DNA from: Desulfopila aestuarii DSM 18488
GTDB lineage: Bacteria; Desulfobacterota; Desulfobulbia; Desulfobulbales; Desulfocapsaceae
DNA length: 64,000 nucleotides
NCBI RefSeq assembly: GCF_900143695.1
Contig: NZ_FRFE01000004.1
Coordinates: 248,001 to 312,000 of the forward strand
Direction: 5' to 3'
Shown: positions 61,676-64,000 of the stretch, one piece after another
How the letters are laid out: each line of letters opens with the position of its first letter
Position numbering within the stretch: the stretch's first letter is position 1
The notes under the pieces: generated by a model
Seen by the model: the letters and a program-made list of their open reading frames with translations, nothing else
Told to the model about the DNA's origin: nothing
Databases searched by the model: none
Made by a program: the position numbers and the translations under genes

Positions 61676-62515
61676 TTAGCGTCGAAGCCTTTTTTTTAAT
61701 TGATCAAGTACAATGGATGGCACATAGACATTGGTTCCACTAGCCAGCATCGTGCCTGGCCTGATATCGCCATGATAGTCGCTCCCGCCGGTTACCACAA
61801 GACCATAGCGCTCCGCAAGCCTACTTAATTGCTTTTGATTTTTCTTTGAATGGGTCGGATAGTAGACCTCGATACCTTGCAAACCGCAGGGGACCAGTTG
61901 CTCAACCAGCGCAGGAATTTTCCTGAGCGAATTATCTATAGTTGCCGGATGAGCCAGCACAGGAATACCCCCCGCATCGGCTATAAGTGAGATACCGTCC
62001 ACCGCCTCCAAAACCTTGCGGGGCACATACGCCGAGCAACCTCGCGCCAGAAATCTATTAAAAGCCTGGTCTATGGAAGTGACAACACCTTTTTCCATAA
62101 GCACCTGAGCAATATGTGGCCTTCCTGTCTGTCCAACAGTAGATTTCTGATCTACCTCTTCAAGAGTCACCGGTACCCCTTGCTCCTGGAGCTTTTCTAT
62201 GATCTTTGTATTTCGCCACACGCGGGCGGACTGGATTTCTTCGAGTGTAGATCGCAACTTCCGATCTTTCTGATCGATATAATAGCCAAGAAGATGCACA
62301 TGCAGTTGACCAAACACCGCGCTGATTTCAATGCCTGGAACCACTTCTAAATCGATATTTTGGCCTGCGCGTATCGCTTCATCGACACCTTCCATAGTAT
62401 CATGATCGGTAATTGAAATTGCAGTCAGCCGTTTGGCTTTGGCCAGCCCAACGAGTCGAGAAGGCGAGAGAGTACCATCTGAAAATGTTGAATGAATATG
62501 TAAGTCGATAGACAT
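61676..62515 (-). CDS. PHP-domain phosphoesterase (YciV/TrpH-like)
   Basis: This 279-residue PHP protein has the metal motifs DLHIHSTFSDG, ITDHDTMEGV, and VTGGSDYHGD, as in the YciV/RnaseAM (TrpH) family, which contains 5'-3' exonucleases and 3',5'-nucleotide phosphatases. Length fits. Exact substrate cannot be read. ATG 62515. It precedes the NtrC-type gene, probably in one operon. Confidence 0.9.
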   Translation of the reverse strand: MSIDLHIHSTFSDGTLSPSRLVGLAKAKRLTAISITDHDTMEGVDEAIRAGQNIDLEVVPGIEISAVFGQLHVHLLGYYIDQKDRKLRSTLEEIQSARVWRNTKIIEKLQEQGVPVTLEEVDQKSTVGQTGRPHIAQVLMEKGVVTSIDQAFNRFLARGCSAYVPRKVLEAVDGISLIADAGGIPVLAHPATIDNSLRKIPALVEQLVPCGLQGIEVYYPTHSKKNQKQLSRLAERYGLVVTGGSDYHGDIRPGTMLASGTNVYVPSIVLDQLKKRLRR

Positions 62516-62821
62516 AAGCGAGAAGATGAAAGCGGTAAAAGGATGACTAAAGAGTAGAAAGAGCTAGAAACACAATACATCCAACGCGGAAAAGGGCAAG
62601 GTGGCTAGCAGTTGTCACTTCATCACCCGTCTTATCATGTTTAACCATCATCCGCAATTTTCCCTTTACTTTTCCAATTCTTGTCCGATACATTCAGTAC
62701 ACCCCCAGCAGCTACTGATCGCTAGCGGGTAGTGAAGTATTAATCGTTAAAAGATCAGTTCCCGGACAGGACGCCACAATGCTTCAAACCGCGCTTTGTT
62801 CAGCATTCTCGGAGAATCCAG
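62516..62821. other. Divergent intergenic region before the lipoprotein gene
   Basis: These 306 bases separate the PHP gene from the lipoprotein gene. A small palindrome CGCTAGCG near 62731 lies within a short hairpin. No strong promoter or gene is visible; overlapping open frames near 62779-62993 are shadows of the lipoprotein gene start. Confidence 0.4.
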
Positions 62822-63634
62822 ATGCGAATCATCACCCTCAGCTGTTGTTTCCTGTTACTTCTTGCCGGATGCGCCCGTATCCCCGAGCCAACTGGCTATC
62901 AGTATACTACCCAGCCGAAGATGCAGGCCGCCTATCATTGGGTTGTTCTGGCCAGCGATGTGGCGAACAGGATCAATAACCAGCTGGTGTTAAGTGACTA
63001 CCCAAGAACTCCCGTGTATGTTCGCCCAACCTGTGGCGACGAGGACACCCCTTGCACTGCCCAGGAAAACAGCACCTTCTCCGAAGCCTTTCGCGACTTG
63101 CTCATCACAGAACTGGTACGATTTGGAGTCCCGGTACGAAAGACTCCCGATGAAGAATCGATAACTGTCCACTACAAAGTCCAACTTGTCCATCACAATG
63201 CAGCACGTCTGCAAACCGTCAGACCAGGAGTTATGACTGCTATCGCGACAGGCATTATGGTCTTGCGTAATGCCCCCTGGGAACTGCAAACCATTGCCGG
63301 TGCCGGCCTGCTGGATTTCATGAATACTGCCGCTGTGCGCAGCTCATCTCATGAAGTAATTATTACCACCTCCATGATAACCAAGGAACAATACCTATTC
63401 AGAGCATCTGATCTTTATTACATTAATGATGCAGATGCTGGCCAATACCGTGATGTTGCAATCAATGAGGCGGCGGAGATACCCCTTATCGGTCCAGAAG
63501 GCACCAGTGAACAGAATTCTGCTAAAAGGCCGGGGACAATGATGCCAGAAAAAGCAGTACCTGAAACCGTCATACCCACAACAATAGAACCACAGCCACT
63601 TATTGATGAAAAAGTGGTTATCCCTGAGCTTTAG
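62822..63634 (+). CDS. Secreted lipoprotein upstream of flgO
   Basis: This 270-residue protein has a lipoprotein signal (MRIITLSCCFLLLLAGC, lipidated Cys17). Residues ~85-140 (FSEAFRDLLITELVRFGVPV) have the look of the FlgO-type fold but I would not assign the family. The C-terminal ~50 residues are Pro/Glu-rich and low-complexity. ATG 62822 follows GGAG. The flgO-like gene starts 24 bases after its stop, which suggests a shared outer-membrane or motility-associated role; function unknown. Confidence 0.75.
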   Translation: MRIITLSCCFLLLLAGCARIPEPTGYQYTTQPKMQAAYHWVVLASDVANRINNQLVLSDYPRTPVYVRPTCGDEDTPCTAQENSTFSEAFRDLLITELVRFGVPVRKTPDEESITVHYKVQLVHHNAARLQTVRPGVMTAIATGIMVLRNAPWELQTIAGAGLLDFMNTAAVRSSSHEVIITTSMITKEQYLFRASDLYYINDADAGQYRDVAINEAAEIPLIGPEGTSEQNSAKRPGTMMPEKAVPETVIPTTIEPQPLIDEKVVIPEL

Positions 63635-63657
63635 CCCCACACCTAAACGAGATATCG

Positions 63658-64000
63658 ATGCAAAACACTTCTCTTTCCATCTTCAATAGGGTTGCATTGC
63701 TCCTCATGGCGCTACTGCTTTTGTCAGTTTCCGGCTGTTCGCGCTTTAATTGCACCCGTTTCGAGAAATTTGTCGGTGACGAGACCGATCTTATTGCCTT
63801 CTCCTATTCTATTGCCGAAAAGTTGACAACCACCGCCTCGCCCCCACTTGTTCTTGGCATTTCAGATATGCCCATTCTGGTGACAACCTTCGTCGACAAC
63901 AACAACCTTGAGAAGACCTCAAAATTTGGCCGAATCATCCAGGAGCATATCAGCTCACGCCTTGTACAGCTTGGTTATCCTGTCAAAGAAATCAAAATGA
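63658..64000 (+). CDS. FlgO-family lipoprotein, truncated by window end
   Basis: The frame from ATG 63658 stays open to the window end (114 codons). It has a lipoprotein signal (LLLMALLLLSVSGC) and a FlgO-domain start: FSYSIAEKLTT, ILVTTFVDNNNLEKTSKFGRIIQEHISSRLVQLGYPVKEI. FlgO is an outer-membrane lipoprotein needed for motility and flagellar stability in Vibrio; homologs also occur outside flagellar loci. The C-terminal part lies outside the window. Confidence 0.82.
   Translation, partial: MQNTSLSIFNRVALLLMALLLLSVSGCSRFNCTRFEKFVGDETDLIAFSYSIAEKLTTTASPPLVLGISDMPILVTTFVDNNNLEKTSKFGRIIQEHISSRLVQLGYPVKEIKM

Noticed and set aside
1-64000. tRNA, rRNA, CRISPR array, insertion sequence, prophage or restriction-defence genes
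   Set aside because: I looked for cloverleaf-like stretches, regularly spaced repeats, transposase motifs and phage-type genes, and saw none. A covariance search would be needed to exclude small RNAs.

Overview
The window is a densely packed bacterial chromosome segment of moderate G+C content with about 47 protein-coding genes. I see no rRNA, tRNA, CRISPR array, insertion sequence or prophage. The gene set points to a Gram-negative, probably anaerobic member of the Desulfobacterota (former Deltaproteobacteria), most like the Desulfobulbales/Desulfotalea group. Supporting genes are Tol, KdsB and FlgO for an outer membrane, a nif-type NifU/NifS iron-sulfur pair, ThyX instead of ThyA in this window, a KamA-family radical SAM enzyme, an OleBCD set, and many HDOD, GGDEF, PilZ, cyclic-nucleotide and sigma-54 signalling proteins. 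The taxonomic placement is inference from gene content only.

Layout. 0.1-5.6 kb holds MurJ flippase, a phasin-like coiled-coil protein, a Dus tRNA enzyme and a large HEAT/cNMP/PilZ protein. 5.6-12.1 kb is a specialised fatty-acid/polyene-type locus: ketosynthase, acyl carrier protein, two CrtI-type FAD oxidoreductases, a ketoreductase and a FabZ-like dehydratase, interrupted by hairpins that may split or attenuate transcription. 12.2-17.8 kb is tolQ-tolR-tolA-tolB-cpoB without pal, followed by tlyA. 17.8-22.8 kb (minus strand) is oleB-oleC-oleD, the last three steps of head-to-head olefin synthesis, overlapping an M48 metalloprotease gene; oleA is not here. 23.1-28.3 kb holds a cold-shock gene with an extended -10 promoter and long leader, NAD-malic enzyme, a KamA-like aminomutase and an HDOD-GGDEF protein. 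28.3-35 kb has PriA and HrpA helicases and a tiny membrane protein next to a 13-bp tandem duplication. 35-42.7 kb has a REC-PAS-kinase-REC protein, a long YvcK/CofD-like protein, KdsB, the rRNA methyltransferases RsmJ and RlmH, a YkgJ-type cysteine-cluster protein and YqgE. 43-46.3 kb has the glycogen branching enzyme and two small or uncharacterised genes. 46.3-51 kb has a glycosyltransferase/ELM1-like pair and a PilB-type ATPase fused to a cNMP-binding domain. 51-54 kb is nifU-nifS-thyX. 54.3-64 kb has phosphohexomutase, PEP synthase with a palindromic operator over its promoter, a Trm112-like protein, NAD kinase, an NtrC-type regulator, a PHP phosphoesterase, a lipoprotein and the start of flgO.

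How the parts may work together. The fatty-acid-like locus and the ole locus lie within 17 kb of each other, separated by the tol operon and tlyA. Together they suggest a dedicated unusual acyl chain or hydrocarbon, for which a thiolase (OleA) elsewhere would be needed. Malic enzyme, PpsA, Pgm, GlgB and a YvcK-like protein form a recurrent C3/gluconeogenesis/glycogen theme. Second-messenger domains recur as well (GGDEF with active and inhibitory sites, PilZ, one intact and one degenerate cNMP domain), suggesting c-di-GMP/cNMP control of pili and surface behaviour.
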